Shown: positions 35,087-47,033 of the stretch, piece after piece
Layout: every line of letters begins with the position of its first letter
Numbering within the stretch: the stretch's first letter is position 1
Assembly: GCA_025504975.1 (NCBI GenBank)
Contig: JANUWI010000017.1
Location: 992,001 to 1,056,000 of the forward strand
Reading direction: 5' to 3'
DNA: 64,000 bases
DNA from: Plenodomus lindquistii
Lineage: Eukaryota; Ascomycota; Dothideomycetes; Pleosporales; Leptosphaeriaceae
The notes under the pieces: generated by a model
Told to the model about the DNA's origin: nothing
Seen by the model: the letters and a program-made list of their open reading frames with translations, nothing else
Databases searched by the model: none
Position numbers and translations under genes: made by a program

Positions 35087-36358
35087 TCAGGTCACAGTGC
35101 TAATTAAATTTTCGAAGCCATATCGACTTGCATACTTCCGACCTAACCAAGTCTCAGTCGATTCCGTGCCCCTCAACATCGCCATCACAAGTACCCCCAT
35201 TTCTTCCAGATCTTCTGGTTTTGCCTTGGCCATGACTTCGTCCCAATCTGTTATGTGGGTTTCGAGATGCTCCTTCTCGCTGCATGCCCTTCGCCAACCG
35301 ACTTCTGAGTTCGTGTTCCAGAGGGCAGCTTGCGCGGTGAACGTGAACCGCATGACTTCATCTCTCTCGCAACCAAATCTCAAGGACGCGTACACGCCAT
35401 TCAACATGAATGCCGTGATAATTGTTCTTCGAATGCTCTCTTCAATAAGCCAATGCTCCCAGCCCGATCTGGATATCAGATTGGCTGACGACTGGGCTGG
35501 CACAGAGATGGGTGTCCCGACCTGCGACATGTGTTCCCTGAGATATCCCACCCATGAGAAGAGAATCGAATGATCCAACTCTGCTTGAGCTCTGAGTCGA
35601 ATGTCTCCATCGAAAAGCCTGATGATCTGATACAACAACAATGCTTGCGTTGCAGCGAGGAGATCTACAGTAGACGCGATGTGTGGTGTGATGCCATTGA
35701 TTAAGCGTCGTATCTTGTCTTCCAAGGTGCAGAACACCAGTTTTTTGTTATTGCTGTTCTTCAAGCAATACAGTGCGCATGCGCTCCAGGCGTCCTGCAA
35801 GGCCATGGGGGCTCTGTCTTGAAACAGAACACGGTGGACAAACATTGTGTGTCCCTGCTCAGCAAACCCCTTTGGAAGTGCAGCTAGTTGTCTTGCCGCG
35901 AACTCGATGCTAGATCGCGAAAGGACGTGTCTGACAGGTGGGGCGATCCCGTCTAAGGTTTGTTGAGCCGCAATACTATCAATAGCACTGGACCTGAGAA
36001 GCTCTTCACTTCCTACGATTGGAACATTGAAGTTGACAGGATGGTTGGAAACGTCAAAGAAAGTATCGTCTGCAGTAGGTGAGAGGAAGGTCATGGGCAG
36101 CACAGAATATGTGTGCGACAGCTGCGAATCTGCGGCAGTATGCTCCGCAATTAGGTTCACCGCAGGACATACGAATTCTAGCCCATCCGTCTCGTGGAGC
36201 CCATCGCTTCGCTGGATCTGATCAAATGTTCGGCCAACATACTCGCAGTCAATTTGCCGTGCAACGCAGCGTTGGCATCGAGGTAGCCCTCGGTCGCACT
36301 TGCGTTTGGACCGAACACACGGCGTACAAGCCTTCTGACGAGACAGTGAAGGGAGCAT
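35087..36358 (-). CDS. Zn(II)2Cys6 fungal transcription factor
   Basis: A single-exon frame of 423 residues from the ATG at 36358. Residues 10-38 carry the complete binuclear zinc cluster: CTPCVRSKRKCDRGLPRCQRC followed by a sixth cysteine at QIDCEY, with the usual Pro in the loop. The remainder is a shortened helical middle region with no obvious fungal_trans signature, and the protein is short for the class. It transcribes away from the isoflavone-reductase-like gene across a 635-base shared upstream region, and is flanked on the other side by the dioxygenase. It is therefore a good candidate for the local regulator of the 33-48 kb block. Class members usually bind paired CGG/CCG triplets. 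Confidence 0.92.
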   Translation of the reverse strand: MLPSLSRQKACTPCVRSKRKCDRGLPRCQRCVARQIDCEYVGRTFDQIQRSDGLHETDGLEFVCPAVNLIAEHTAADSQLSHTYSVLPMTFLSPTADDTFFDVSNHPVNFNVPIVGSEELLRSSAIDSIAAQQTLDGIAPPVRHVLSRSSIEFAARQLAALPKGFAEQGHTMFVHRVLFQDRAPMALQDAWSACALYCLKNSNNKKLVFCTLEDKIRRLINGITPHIASTVDLLAATQALLLYQIIRLFDGDIRLRAQAELDHSILFSWVGYLREHMSQVGTPISVPAQSSANLISRSGWEHWLIEESIRRTIITAFMLNGVYASLRFGCERDEVMRFTFTAQAALWNTNSEVGWRRACSEKEHLETHITDWDEVMAKAKPEDLEEMGVLVMAMLRGTESTETWLGRKYASRYGFENLISTVT

Positions 36359-36993
36359 TATGGCGGACCCGGCGCTGGCGGTGTTGTTGCGTGAGTATCA
36401 ATGGAATGCGAATTTGGAGAACCTCGTCCGCTCAGCCAAGTGAAAGGTCCGCTCACTTGCGGGGAATAATCCGCCGCTAGCTGTTGATTACTCTCCGTTA
36501 GACCAAGACTGCGGGGGCTAACGTAGGGCTAGCGGTCTACTGCTCGTCTGCGCAGACGAAACTCCGCAAGTCCGCATGCGCACATGGAAACTTGGGTGCG
36601 GCAGCAACAGCATCAAAGCCTTTGACGTATCCCCATCGGATCTGACGTGTTTATGTACCTTTTTTGGCCGCACATCTCCCAATGCCAAGTTTTCCGCATA
36701 TTGGTCAGCCAATAGAACAGAATACTAGTACTCACGGGAGGCGTTCATAGGCCAGCTTCCCTGTTCTGTAAATCTTTTCATTGTTACCATATCCAGTAAG
36801 CCCGCATTTCAGCCTCATCGACAACGCATCATTGGCTGCTGTCCCTCCTTGACGCTTCACCATGCTGATTGGCCGACGAAATTGGGCGCGGTGTAGTTAT
36901 AGTGCATCATTGAATACATAAATTGGCGGTAGTGGAACATCCAGTTTTTATTTTATTTTCGAGAATACTCAAACGTTGTAAGAAAGTGTTGAT
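36359..36993. promoter_or_regulatory. Divergent promoter between regulator and reductase
   Basis: A 635-base region between divergent starts. It contains an inverted CCG-N8-CGG pair (36449-36462), further CCG/CGG triplets, and the 16-base palindrome listed next. CGG-type triplets are the sites typical for Zn(II)2Cys6 proteins. That the neighbouring factor binds here is inference. Confidence 0.4.
36544..36559. promoter_or_regulatory. Perfect 16-base palindrome
   Basis: TCGTCTGCGCAGACGA is identical to its own reverse complement. It lies about 185 bases upstream of the regulator start and 435 bases upstream of the reductase start. A dimeric DNA-binding protein could use it; no factor is assigned. 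Confidence 0.45.
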
Positions 36994-38193
36994 ATGTCGA
37001 ACCTGGTTGCAATCGCTGGAGGCACTGGCAGTATGCTGACAGGTAACCCTTCTTCATCAAATTTCACTAACTGGGATAGATGTGGCTCAAGAAGTCATTG
37101 ATGCTATAAACGCTCGAGGTCGCTACAAAGTTGTAATTTTGAGCCGCAGAGTAAGTGGATCTTGTTTTTCTGACCGTTTAAATATTGACCATCGCAGGAT
37201 GCTCCAGCCAGCGGAACAGGGTCCAATGAATGGAGAAAGGTCGAATACAGTAGTCGTGACTCGGTGGTGGCTGCCCTTAACGGGATTGATACCTTGCTCT
37301 CTTTCGTGGCAAGTGCTGATGTGAAGGCGGCGTTTGAGCTTCAGAAGACGCTGGTCCAAGCAGCCATTAGCGCAGGCGTTCGGAGATTTGCACCTTCTGA
37401 ATGGTCGTCGTAGGTCTTGCACCATGCCAATGTTATATAAATGTGTTCACTGACAGGTCGACATAAAGGAGCTCAAACAGTGGCGTTGCCCATTACACGT
37501 ACAAGGACGAGACACGGAAATTCCTTGAAACCATGAACAGAGAGAAAGAGGTATGCAAGCATTACCAGATGTTTTGACATAATTCGAGCTGACCATGTAG
37601 CAAATTGAATACTGCCTCTTTCAGCCCGGCTTCTTCACCGACTACTTTGCGGTGCCATACTCTATGGCAAAACATTTCCATAGCTTCAAAATGTTTGCCG
37701 ATTTTGAGCATCGCCGGGCCATCCTACAGGAAGGACCTGATGCCCCCCTCACACTGACGACCGTTGAAGACATGGCCAAAGTAGTAGCGTTTGCGCTGGA
37801 ATACCCTGGCAGGTGGCCAACCATTGGAGGTATTCAGGGCACCCAGACAACATTGTCGGCTTTCCTCAGCTTGGGTGAAAGCATTCGAGGTAGACGATAC
37901 CTAATCTTCCTGCATGTCATGCTAACATGCTAACAGGTCCTTTCAAGATTGAACGACTTTCTCCCGAAGATGTGGCCAAGGGCGTAATAAAGTCTTCGTG
38001 GTATCCAGTCATTGAACATAGTGGAATACCAGATGAGTATAGGGAGACGATGTCAAAGGCCGTGCTAGGAGAATATATCAGGTCTCTTGCGGCTGGTGGT
38101 TGGTCTGTGGGGAATGAATGGAACAAGATGCTGCCCCAAGTCACGCTCACCTCAGCTGAAGAGTACCTGAATGGTGTTTGGAAGGGAAAATGA
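36994..38193 (+). CDS. NmrA-like / isoflavone-reductase-like protein
   Basis: Six exons are 36994-37042, 37080-37150, 37198-37409, 37469-37550, 37601-37889 and 37937-38193, giving 319 residues. The first intron is only 37 bases. The acceptor before 37469 is AAAG rather than CAG or TAG, but it restores WSSSSNSGVAHYTYKDETRKFLE, which is typical for the family. The N-terminus AIAGGTGSMLTDVAQEVI is the NADP-binding loop. Later blocks are VVILSRR, GIDTLLSFVAS, AISAGVRRFAPSEW and QIEYCLFQPGFFTDYF. Enzymes of this group reduce isoflavones, pinoresinol-type lignans or related phenylpropanoids, or act as NADPH-binding oxidoreductases. Placement beside a stilbene-type dioxygenase and the regulator suggests an aromatic substrate. 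Confidence 0.88.
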
Positions 38194-38826
38194 GCGCGAA
38201 CTGCAATGTACAAGCGTTATAGAATCCTTCTATCCCTCTCTGCTCATTTATATCCAATGCTGCACTAACCAGTATGGCTTTGCATGCTTTTGCGTGTCGT
38301 TAGATACGGTGTTAGTGGCGTACCCATCTACACGGCTACCCTTGCGCTTCCCACGAATACTAGATGTAGGGCACCCCCCATCTAGAGCCAATGTAATCTT
38401 GAACCTTGATGGTTGGGATCTATGTGTAGAGTGGGGATAGGATTTGGATAGAATTGATCTCAGTATGCAGGGTTGATAGGTTACGCCTGCTATACTGTAT
38501 ATACCTATCGACATATTTATTCAAGTTCTACATTTACATAGTAGTATCGCAATATGGTTACTATATTCTCGGTAGCTATCCATAGAATGGAGCTATAAGC
38601 ACTTAAGTCGTCACGTTTTCCTTTGAACGTAATAACAACTTATTAATAAGGGACTCGTAGCAAGACAAGTGCTCTCAAGAGCAAGAGATAGATATCAGCC
38701 AATTACAAGGTTCTCCATGCCTAGCTTCAGGTTTGTCATGTTCCTCCAAGGATGTCTAGTAAATTTGTAGTCCAACCCTCACACGCACGCGATCTATGTC
38801 TGCTCTCGAACTCGTGTTGTCCGCGA
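38194..38826. other. Intergenic between convergent genes, nothing recognised
   Basis: 3' flanks of the reductase and of the receptor gene. Moderately AT-rich near 38,500-38,650, with no supported frame. Confidence 0.45.
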
Positions 38827-40037
38827 TTATTCGTCAATTTCAACTCTGGTGGTTCTAGTTATACCCGCATTCTTTCTGTCTTCGAGTTCCAGAATATACC
38901 GCTCGCTGTCGGCATCGTGGCTGTCAGGCAATCGGTTGTGGCCTTTGGTGCTGTATGTCCTCAATGACTGATTTGTTCGACTGGTTTGTTTCCGTGATGC
39001 GCCAGTATTGGAAATAAGGCTGGCGGGTAGGAAGCTCGGAAAAAGGCCCATGAGAGTCTTGCGGAGAGGCGGGAGGTTTGCGATGATGATACCAACACAC
39101 ACCTCGTTGATGCTGCAGATGCTGAGATCGATGGCATCCCACATGAACTCCTTCGAGCGAAGGAATCTGTATGTGGTTGGAATCTTCGCGACGGAAATGG
39201 CGGTGCCGCTAGACATTCGATGAGCTCTCCCATCCGTTATCAAGTTTGAACTGAACTTACACGAGTGCTAACAGGAAGACGATGCGTACGCCCCATTGAG
39301 TTCTCCTACTCAACTGAACATGTCTGAGATACACTATGGGCGCAGCCGCATAGATCTAGATGGTACTCAGGGATATGTATATGGGAGATCTTCAAAGTTT
39401 ACTCACCAAGTCAGTGAAAATATTCGATGCGATCTGCACGTACGCGGTAGCTTCGCTAACTGCAGCAGGCCAGCACTTCCCTTGCACCGAGAAGTCCCAT
39501 CTAGAATAGTACGGTCTGCAATATGCAAAGTGCAGAATCAACATCATGATGAAGTTGCACAAGACAACTACAACCACTGAAATCCAGATGATTATTCGGT
39601 AGCTTGAGCCGAAATTCAACGCCATGAGATATGCGCAAATCGACAATTTGACGAGAAACATGGAGTATACGTTCAAGGTCTGTCCGATGAAGATCATGTG
39701 CAGCTCGTATGATGTTTTCCCCGGGATGAGCCACCACGGGTCAGCCATCAGGCGTCCTTGACCACCATGTGCAGCGAATATGGAGAACGGGATGCAACCA
39801 AGGAAGTTCAAGACCTTACAGTGATCAATAGTGTCTTCAGAGAATCTGGTTGAATAAAGTACTCACCACACCTCCTATCATGAGCCAATCACTCAAACCC
39901 AGCCATGGATTGACACGAAATCTGACCACGATCCTCCAAAATGCTACAAGCGTGGACAGTACGCCCATGGCAGTCGCTGTCGCGATGAGTTCGCGTCCTC
40001 GATTGGGCCATTCTCGCGGAGTTTGAGCTTCACTCAT
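38827..40037 (-). CDS. PTH11-type seven-helix membrane protein without CFEM domain
   Basis: Minus-strand exons are 39867-40037, 39407-39814, 39261-39355 and 38827-39208, giving 351 residues. Starts upstream of 40037 lack an ATG. Seven hydrophobic segments are visible. Family features include the N-terminal RGRELIATATAMGVLSTLV helix, LGLSDWLMIGGVVL in place of the usual DDW motif, QTLNVYSMFLVKLSICAYL, FAYCRPYYSRWDFSVQGKCW, IFTDLIYAAAPIVYL, and a tail with SLRTYSTKG. This is the fungal rhodopsin-like domain seen in PTH11 receptors. There is no cysteine-rich CFEM domain and no signal peptide. It would sit in the plasma membrane; the ligand is unknown. Its location inside the oxidoreductase block may mean co-regulation. 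Confidence 0.9.
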
Positions 40038-41862
40038 AATGTCGGCGTTCACAGAGTCAATGGAGTTCTGATTTTGGTGTCAGAAGTTTTAGAGCTCATA
40101 GATTTTGAAGGTTGGGGGTCTGACTGGAAGCAGAACGTGTATTCTCTACCAGATCTCAGCAGATCGATGAGGGCCCAGTGACCAGGTCCAGCCGTCCACC
40201 AACGGATGTATTTGCCGAGAATGAGCCTGGCGACATGTCTGAGGTAAATGTACCTGAACCCTTCTGTGTGTCTTCCGAGCAGTTCCAAGTAATTACTGTC
40301 ACGACACCTGCAAGCGCGGAGCGGACTGCACAATCGGTATTAGGTCGCTAGGACCAACAAAGTACCACTCCCGACCCCTTAAGACCTAGAAATGGTGTGA
40401 ATGTCCCATGAGCTTGTACAGCTCTGGATATCGTGTAGGGGAAGTACTGTCCAGTAGCGGGAGGGCGGAGCGGCCACAAGTACCTATCAGGCTTCCAGTG
40501 GTGCCATTCCCTGAGCTCTTAGAGGTCCACGCTAATACAAAGGATGGTCAACGCCCGATAGAACAAGACATCATGAGTACTCCTAGATTTCGGGCTATTA
40601 CTGTTCCGCGTGCAACAATCCTAAGAGGTGCATCCAGACACCCTTGATTTCACTGTCGCGAGTGCGCCATTAACTGCTGCATACGAAACAGCTCTTACAC
40701 ATCACCTCTTATCTTTGCACAATGCCTTTCGGCATTTGGATCTCAGTCAAGAATATATTCTGCCTACTGTGGTGTATGTTGGCCTTCGGATTATGCTCGC
40801 TTGGCACGATTTGACTGCTCCCCAAATTTCTGACCCCAGCGGCGATCAGAAACGCCTCGGTAGCAAGGCGTGGCAAAGTAAAATTTGCCGTGTACCATTA
40901 CCCGGCTGGCCCGCGTCTGAAAGGGTCCTTCCCCATACATAGTAGACCGCTCAAGCGGGCGAGCAGGAGGGAGTGATGTAGTGGTCACTGCGGTTTGTCA
41001 CACTGTATGAACTTAGGTACCTTCAGCATAGGCGCATGAGTTTGCCCGGAGACTGGGAGTATCCTGATATCTACAAAGAAATAGTCCAACCGACAAGGAT
41101 ATGGCGGATCGAATGATGTCGCTGCTACTCGCCCTGCCCGCGTGTTGTGTAATTGCCTAGCGATAGCTAAAGGCGAGCGAAGGAGGCGGGGATGATTGAG
41201 AAAAAGATAAGCGAGCTGTCCCGTCTCGCGCTAGCGGCACTTCGGGTACAAATGTGCCGGCATGTTAGTCTAGGTACTGTGTAATTGCACTGATCCTTCG
41301 TTTGTTGTGTGCCGCTGCTTGGATGCGGTACAGGGTATTGTCAGGTCTGATTGAACCCCTGCTTACTTCTGTATCGTATCGAAGGGAGACCGAGCTATTG
41401 GTGTATTAGAGCTGTGCAGATTGCCTTCTACCATTGGTTTGCTCTCTTTCGGTATAATTCGGGACCTAGTAGGGGTTCAAGCCGAGCTGACAATACCCTG
41501 TACCAGAGCCATCAAGTCGGCCCGATCCTACCCCCTGCGATCTGACCCTTCACTTGTTTGAGGGGCGTTCCGCGTAACAATCTGCCGCGGACCAGGCAAC
41601 CGTGAATGGAAAATCTCCGCCACCACTAGTGGTGGCAATGTACCGGCACTCGAGACTTACAAGATCCAGCCGCCCTTCGTGAGATGCTTACCAAATACAC
41701 ATGGTCCCGTCATCTCCGCTCTCCCTCTATTGGGTAGGGACGTTGTTTAGGGGGTACATGGTTACCTTTTTGTAGTCGCTGTACTGCTACAAGCGTGTTG
41801 ACAACTTTCCCACGCTCTTTGACCTACCGACGCATCGCTTGTACTGTAAGGATCTGTCTGCG
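40038..41862. other. Intergenic, contains a small inverted-repeat transposon
   Basis: 1.8 kb separates the receptor and the GMC gene. A MITE-like element lies at 41331-41500. No other supported feature; a few short frames have no motif. Confidence 0.5.
41331..41500. mobile_element. MITE with TA target duplication, Tc1/mariner type
   Basis: CAGGGTATTGTCAG at 41331-41344 is matched by CTGACAATACCCTG at 41487-41500. Each end is flanked by the dinucleotide TA (41329-41330 and 41501-41502). Inside, after a short mismatch, a second inverted match (TTGAACCCCT at the left, AGGGGTTCAA at the right) extends the terminal repeats. The 170-base length, absence of coding capacity and TA duplication fit a non-autonomous Tc1/mariner-like element. 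Confidence 0.7.
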
Positions 41863-43793
41863 ATGTATTCATTCTTCAGCACTGCTTTGTTTGCTGCAGC
41901 AGTTTGTGCAGATGCTGCAACTCAGTCCATAAGATATGACTATATCATCGTTGGAGGCGGAACAACGGGCTTGGTCGTAGCAAACAGACTTACGGAAGAT
42001 CCAACGAGTATGTAGTGGTGCTGATTCACCACCAAGAGGCTCATTGCTGATCACCTGGTCAAACAGAAACTGTGCTTGTCATCGAGAACGGAGATCTCAA
42101 CAATGGTACTTTGTCTAGCATTCCTGGAAACTCGGGTGGACTCAATATCGCTGCTATGTACGACATCTATAGCGCACCCGTCTCACGATTGGGCAATCAA
42201 AGTTTCCTGGTGACCGTAGGAAACGTAGTCGGCGGTGGTTCATACGTCAATGGAATGCAATGGGATCGCGGTGCTGATGCAGACTACGATGCATGGGCAA
42301 AGCTTGGGAACAAAGGCTGGGACTGGAAAGGATTGCAACCATACTTCAGGAAAAGCCACTCTTTTGATCCTCCGTCGGAGAATATAACAAAAGAGTTCGG
42401 GATTTCCTACGACGCCAGTGCGTACGGTAATGGCCCAGTGAAGGTCACCATACCCGATTACCAGTTTCCGGATATGAAGACGATCTATCATTCCTGGGAC
42501 AACGTCAGCATACCTCATCCCAGGGAAGGGTTTGCTGAGCCCGTAGGCGTATATTGGTCCCCGAACTCGGTCAACAAATCATCAGCCACACGCAGCACAT
42601 CTCGTTCGGCCTATTACGACCCTGTTGTCGGGCGTAAGAACCTCAAACTCATGGCGAACACCCACGTGGACGAGATCGTTTTCGCAAAGGACCGCAAGGG
42701 CGGCCTGGCCGCTGTTGGAGTCAAGTTCACACCAGTCAAAGGAGGGAAGACGATCCAAGTCACTGCTTCCAAGGAGGTCATTCTGGCAGCAGGCGGTGTT
42801 TTCACGCCTCATCTTCTCATGTACTCTGGCATTGGGCCCAAGAGCGTGCTTGAAGCGGCGGGCGTGGAAGTGAAGAAGGTAAGATAAGAGCATATTCTTT
42901 AGTCACGCTCTACTTACCTATCATAGAACCTCCCAGCCGTAGGATCGAATTTCCAGGACCACATCGCCAACTATATGAACTTTGACATCCAAGGCCTCTC
43001 ACCGGAAAACATGGGAGCTTTGAACACCAATTCAACGTTCAATCAGACTTCCTACGATGAGTACATCAAGTACAAGACCGGCCCTTACTCAGTGGGGAAA
43101 GCCAACGGCCTTGTCTTCATGGCACTGCAACACTTCGACTCAGATTACAACACCACTGTATCGAAGATCCGAACCCAAGTCGCCACGGATTTCCTGCCGG
43201 AGCGATACGCGCAGGACGACAAGCTTCTCGCAGGCTTCAGCAGGCAGCGCAAGATCTTGATCGACCAGTTCTCCGGTACCGAAGCGGGAGTAGGCGAGGT
43301 TGTGATTCAACCATGGGGATTCTCTGGCATCGCCAACAACAAGCCCCTTTCGCGCGGCACAATCACTCTCAACAACACCCATCCCGCTGCATACCCCATT
43401 GTCCAATGGAACACTTTCCAGAATCCTGTAGATGCCGAAGTCATGGTCGCTTTAACAAAATTCAATCGCGCACACTGGGCAAGCAAAGGTCTCGCGCAGT
43501 ACAAGCCTGTGGAGACATCACCTGGGCCACAGTATCAGACCGATGAAGAGATAATTCAGGGCGGCGTTGTGTCTGGGTCCCTTCAGCCTTCTTTTGCCCA
43601 CCCGAGCGGTGGATGCAGCATGATGCCTGAGAAGTATGGCGGCTGTGTAAGTGACGAGCTGCTTGTTCATGGTGTCAAGCAGTTGAGTGTCATCGACGCC
43701 AGCATCATCCCCATGATCCCAGCGGCGCATTTGCAAGCTACCATGTACGCCATCGCAGAGAAGGCTGCGGACATCATCAAAAAACGAGCCTAG
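41863..43793 (+). CDS. Secreted GMC-family FAD oxidoreductase
   Basis: Exons 41863-42007, 42067-42878 and 42927-43793 encode 607 residues. The ATG at 41863 gives a signal peptide (MYSFFSTALFAAAVCADA), followed by YDYIIVGGGTTGLVVANRL, the FAD-binding dinucleotide fold. LVIENGD and GNVVGGGSYVNGMQWDRGADADYDAW are the two further GMC signatures. The C-terminus has the HPSGGCSMMP block with the catalytic His (about residue 543) and AHLQATMYAIAEKAADII with the partner position. Family members oxidise alcohols, sugars or aryl alcohols and produce hydrogen peroxide. The length and secretion fit aryl-alcohol-oxidase-like enzymes, but the substrate is not determined. The gene converges on the P450, with only 199 bases between the stops. 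Confidence 0.94.
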
Positions 43794-43992
43794 AGAGTTG
43801 GAGATTCCCTTTGGAGATTCCCTTACGTACTAATCTTAATTACGTACATTTCACGTCGTTCACATCACAATGTACAGATACAGGGTTGGTTGTGCCTACC
43901 CTGCCGAAGCATGCGTGTTCGACTAAGCTCAAGTACAAAAGTAATAGCGCTGAATGTAATCACCAAATTGCTTCTCGTCATGTAGATTGTCT

Positions 43993-45997
43993 TTATGGGT
44001 TGACGGTGCAATACACCGGCAAAGGCACTTTTGTGAGACCAAAGTAGGCCTTGGTATCTTCGATGAACGACCTCTTGTCGAATCCCGGAGCAATCTCGAA
44101 GTCAAATTTGGTGACCATACTACAGAAGCATATCAGCATCATCGAGCAGCAATAACTTGGTAGAAAGTGACTAAACTTGGGGATAGAATAAATGGAGCAA
44201 TGTGCAACTCACTTGACGAGGAACATGCGGATCTGTAGCAGCGCGAGATTCTTTCCAATGCAAGAGTACGCTCCCAATGAAAATGGGATGAATGCCAAGG
44301 GGTTATGCGCACCCTTGAACCCAGAGTCCGGTATCCATCGCTCAGGAATGAAATCCCATGGCTTCTCGAACGACCGTGCGTCATGATGCAGAGTCCACGG
44401 ATGGACGTTGACCTGTGTGCCCTCTGGCACGTAGATCTCATTTATCGTTATCCCACCTTTGGTGTTTACCACTCTCTGCATTCCATTGGGCCCGGAAGGT
44501 AATAATCGCAACGCCTCGTTGATGCAAGCGTTCAGGTAGGGCGCACGTTTGACGTCTCCTAGCTTTGCGTATTCGAATTCCTCTTCAGGACCAAATAGGT
44601 TGCCACATTCCTCCTTGAGCTTGTAATATACTTCTTTGTGGGTCAATAGCCAATACATTGCCGATCTGAGTGGCGGGTTCCATTAGCGTAATGGCGCAAG
44701 ATATCGAGTTTACTGTACCTACGTAATCGCAATGCTTGTGGTATCGCTTCCAGCCGAGATGATCAAACTCGTTTCAGCAGCGAGATCAGGAATTGATAGT
44801 TTGTAGGCTGGGTTTCTTTCGCCTGCCGACATTAGGAAACCAAGAGCGTCAATTTCTGCTGAGCCTTTCGTTTGAATCCTGTTCATCAATTGTTCTCGGC
44901 TGAATGCTTGGAGCCTTTTGATGTCCTGGGCTTGTTTCTGATCTGGCGGTAATTTCGCCATAAGGGGTCTGAGCCACGACACGTTTGCAAGCGAAGCTAT
45001 ATATTTTAGCGTCGCGTGGATGAAATCGACATAAAAGTGCTGGGTACGGTTCTTGATGGAGTTGAACTCGACGTTCTATTCACGCGTTAGCCCATGACCC
45101 CGAATTGCCTCGAGCATTGGCATAGCGGGATGTGATGGCTTACAAAAGCAATCTTGCCAATGGAATCGAAGAGAAGATGTTCCACCCAGATTCCAACGTC
45201 GAACGCTTCCCCATTCTTCGCAAATTCGATGAAGCAAGCTTGGAGCTCATTGATCGATGCCTCGATGCGTTTCTCATACACTTTCAGGGCTTTGGGCGTC
45301 ATAGTCTCATCCCAAACCTTACGCCGGGATTTATGTTCGTCAAAGTCCATAATTCCAATCAAAGAAGGCTTTCTGTTTGGGAACATGTGTTTGTACCAAG
45401 GGCCTTTTGGAAACCGAGATTTATTCCCGTGAATGATTGGAATGAATTCTGGATCGACAATGGAGAGTTCGTTGGGGCCTACACGGATGTAATCGCCATA
45501 CTGTTGATGCTTCTTGCGGAGCGCATGGTGCATTGTGCCTGTGTAGGCGTACCAGAAAGAATGCCATTTTGTCAGTGCGGCCAACTTATCTCCAGGAAAT
45601 TTTCGCAGAGGGTTGAAGTAAAGACGATAGATCGCAATAGATGTACTTGGTCGCTCCATTAGCTAAGCCGAAGACAGAGACGTGCTGTGACATACCCCAG
45701 CACCCCAAGGTAAGTGGTGAAGGCGACTGCGGTTGGTAGAAGTCGTACATTGAGCAGGTCGGAAACACCAAGATCCGCGTTGCTGCTGCAGAAAAACAGA
45801 ACGTTCAAGATGGACAACCAAGTCAAGAACCCAAAAAGGGTAGGCTCGAACCTTTTGATCCAGACATGGCTAAGCTTCAAAAGTTTAGCAATAGCCAATC
45901 GATTGGTACGTGATTCAACACTCACCAGCCCAAGTGAGCTTGCAACAAGCGCAATAGTTTGTAGGCTCAATGGCGACGGCGTCAGCGCGACCCCCAT
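43993..45997 (-). CDS. Cytochrome P450 monooxygenase
   Basis: Minus-strand exons are 45926-45997, 45696-45874, 45144-45645, 44723-45075, 44213-44665 and 43993-44119, giving 561 residues. Two acceptors are AAG rather than CAG; they are chosen because they yield GLLSHVWIKRFEP and YLGVLGTSIAIYRLYFNPLRKFPG without a stop. Two to three N-terminal hydrophobic helices anchor the protein in the endoplasmic reticulum. The P450 signatures are complete: AGSDTT in the I helix, NEALRL for ExxR, PERWIP, and FSLGAYSCIGKNLAL with the haem-ligand Cys. The fold, including the YRLYFNPLRKFPG start, is the common fungal secondary-metabolism or xenobiotic type. The substrate is unknown; location suggests hydroxylation within the neighbouring oxidoreductase set. 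Confidence 0.93.
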
Positions 45998-47033
45998 GTC
46001 GACGGAATGGCAATCTGCACGCTGCCTCTCCACTCAAGAGTAACACCACCTGAGGGAGGAGCCATCTTGATATGTGACAGATGTTTGTGAGGTTGCGAGG
46101 GGTGTACAGGAATGGGCCGAATTGAGTGGCTTTGTTTGCATTTCGGCATGAGTCGGAAGGCTCTCTGACGAATCCCACTTCCATCCTTGGCCTCGCGTCG
46201 GTCGCTGACCAGTCTTGGCATATCAAATCGTGTATTCACCCAATCAACAATTGAGAATTAACTTCGAAGATCTAGAGAATTATGGGGATGCTGGATGGCT
46301 AAACAGCGGGGATGCGAATGAACAAGTGAATGCCTTGTAGCCAAGCTCAGTTCCCCACAAGATTAGTGATCAAATCTCACCGAGAGTCAAATCCCCAAAT
46401 TTGCTCGCTTGGCTCAATTGTGGGGGTTTTTGCGCAGTCCCCAGCTGTTCCTACCGTAACGTAATGCGCGAAGTGTCATTGGTGAGACTATCAGACAGCC
46501 ATCAACCTTGTCATGTGGATCGTGATCGTTTTAATCGGACTAGGAACAAACTGTCTACAAAGCTCGGTTGGAGAGTGCTTTGCTCCAGTACTTGCAGTAC
46601 AGTGTGTCTAAGATCACCATACCTACAGTTTTCAGCAAGATTTCAAGCTGATCGCATGACTCACTCATCGTAGATCGATGAGACAGAGGCTCTTGACTCC
46701 CTGAATACCATCTGTACCTCTAGTATCAAAGAAGTGATATGTGAAGCTAAACATCTGTTTAGAAGGTAATTCGAGGGAACATCACGTGTCCCAAGCTATG
46801 GTTGTCTTGTTCCAGAGTCGATCGGAACCTGACCAATTTTGCGCGTGATTTCACATGAGACATTGATCATGACTTCCATTTACATTCAGTGGCTACGCTC
46901 AGTGAAATGTTCAGAATACCAGGAAGAGGGGACTTGGTCCCATCACCGCGGCATCTGATCCCAACCACGTACATCGTAGGGTTGGTCTCACTTATGAAGT
47001 CCTGAAACCGCACCAGACATTCAAGCACGTCCA
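45998..47033. other. Intergenic, nothing recognised
   Basis: Contains the P450 promoter and the 3' flank of the SDR gene. No supported frame. Confidence 0.45.
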
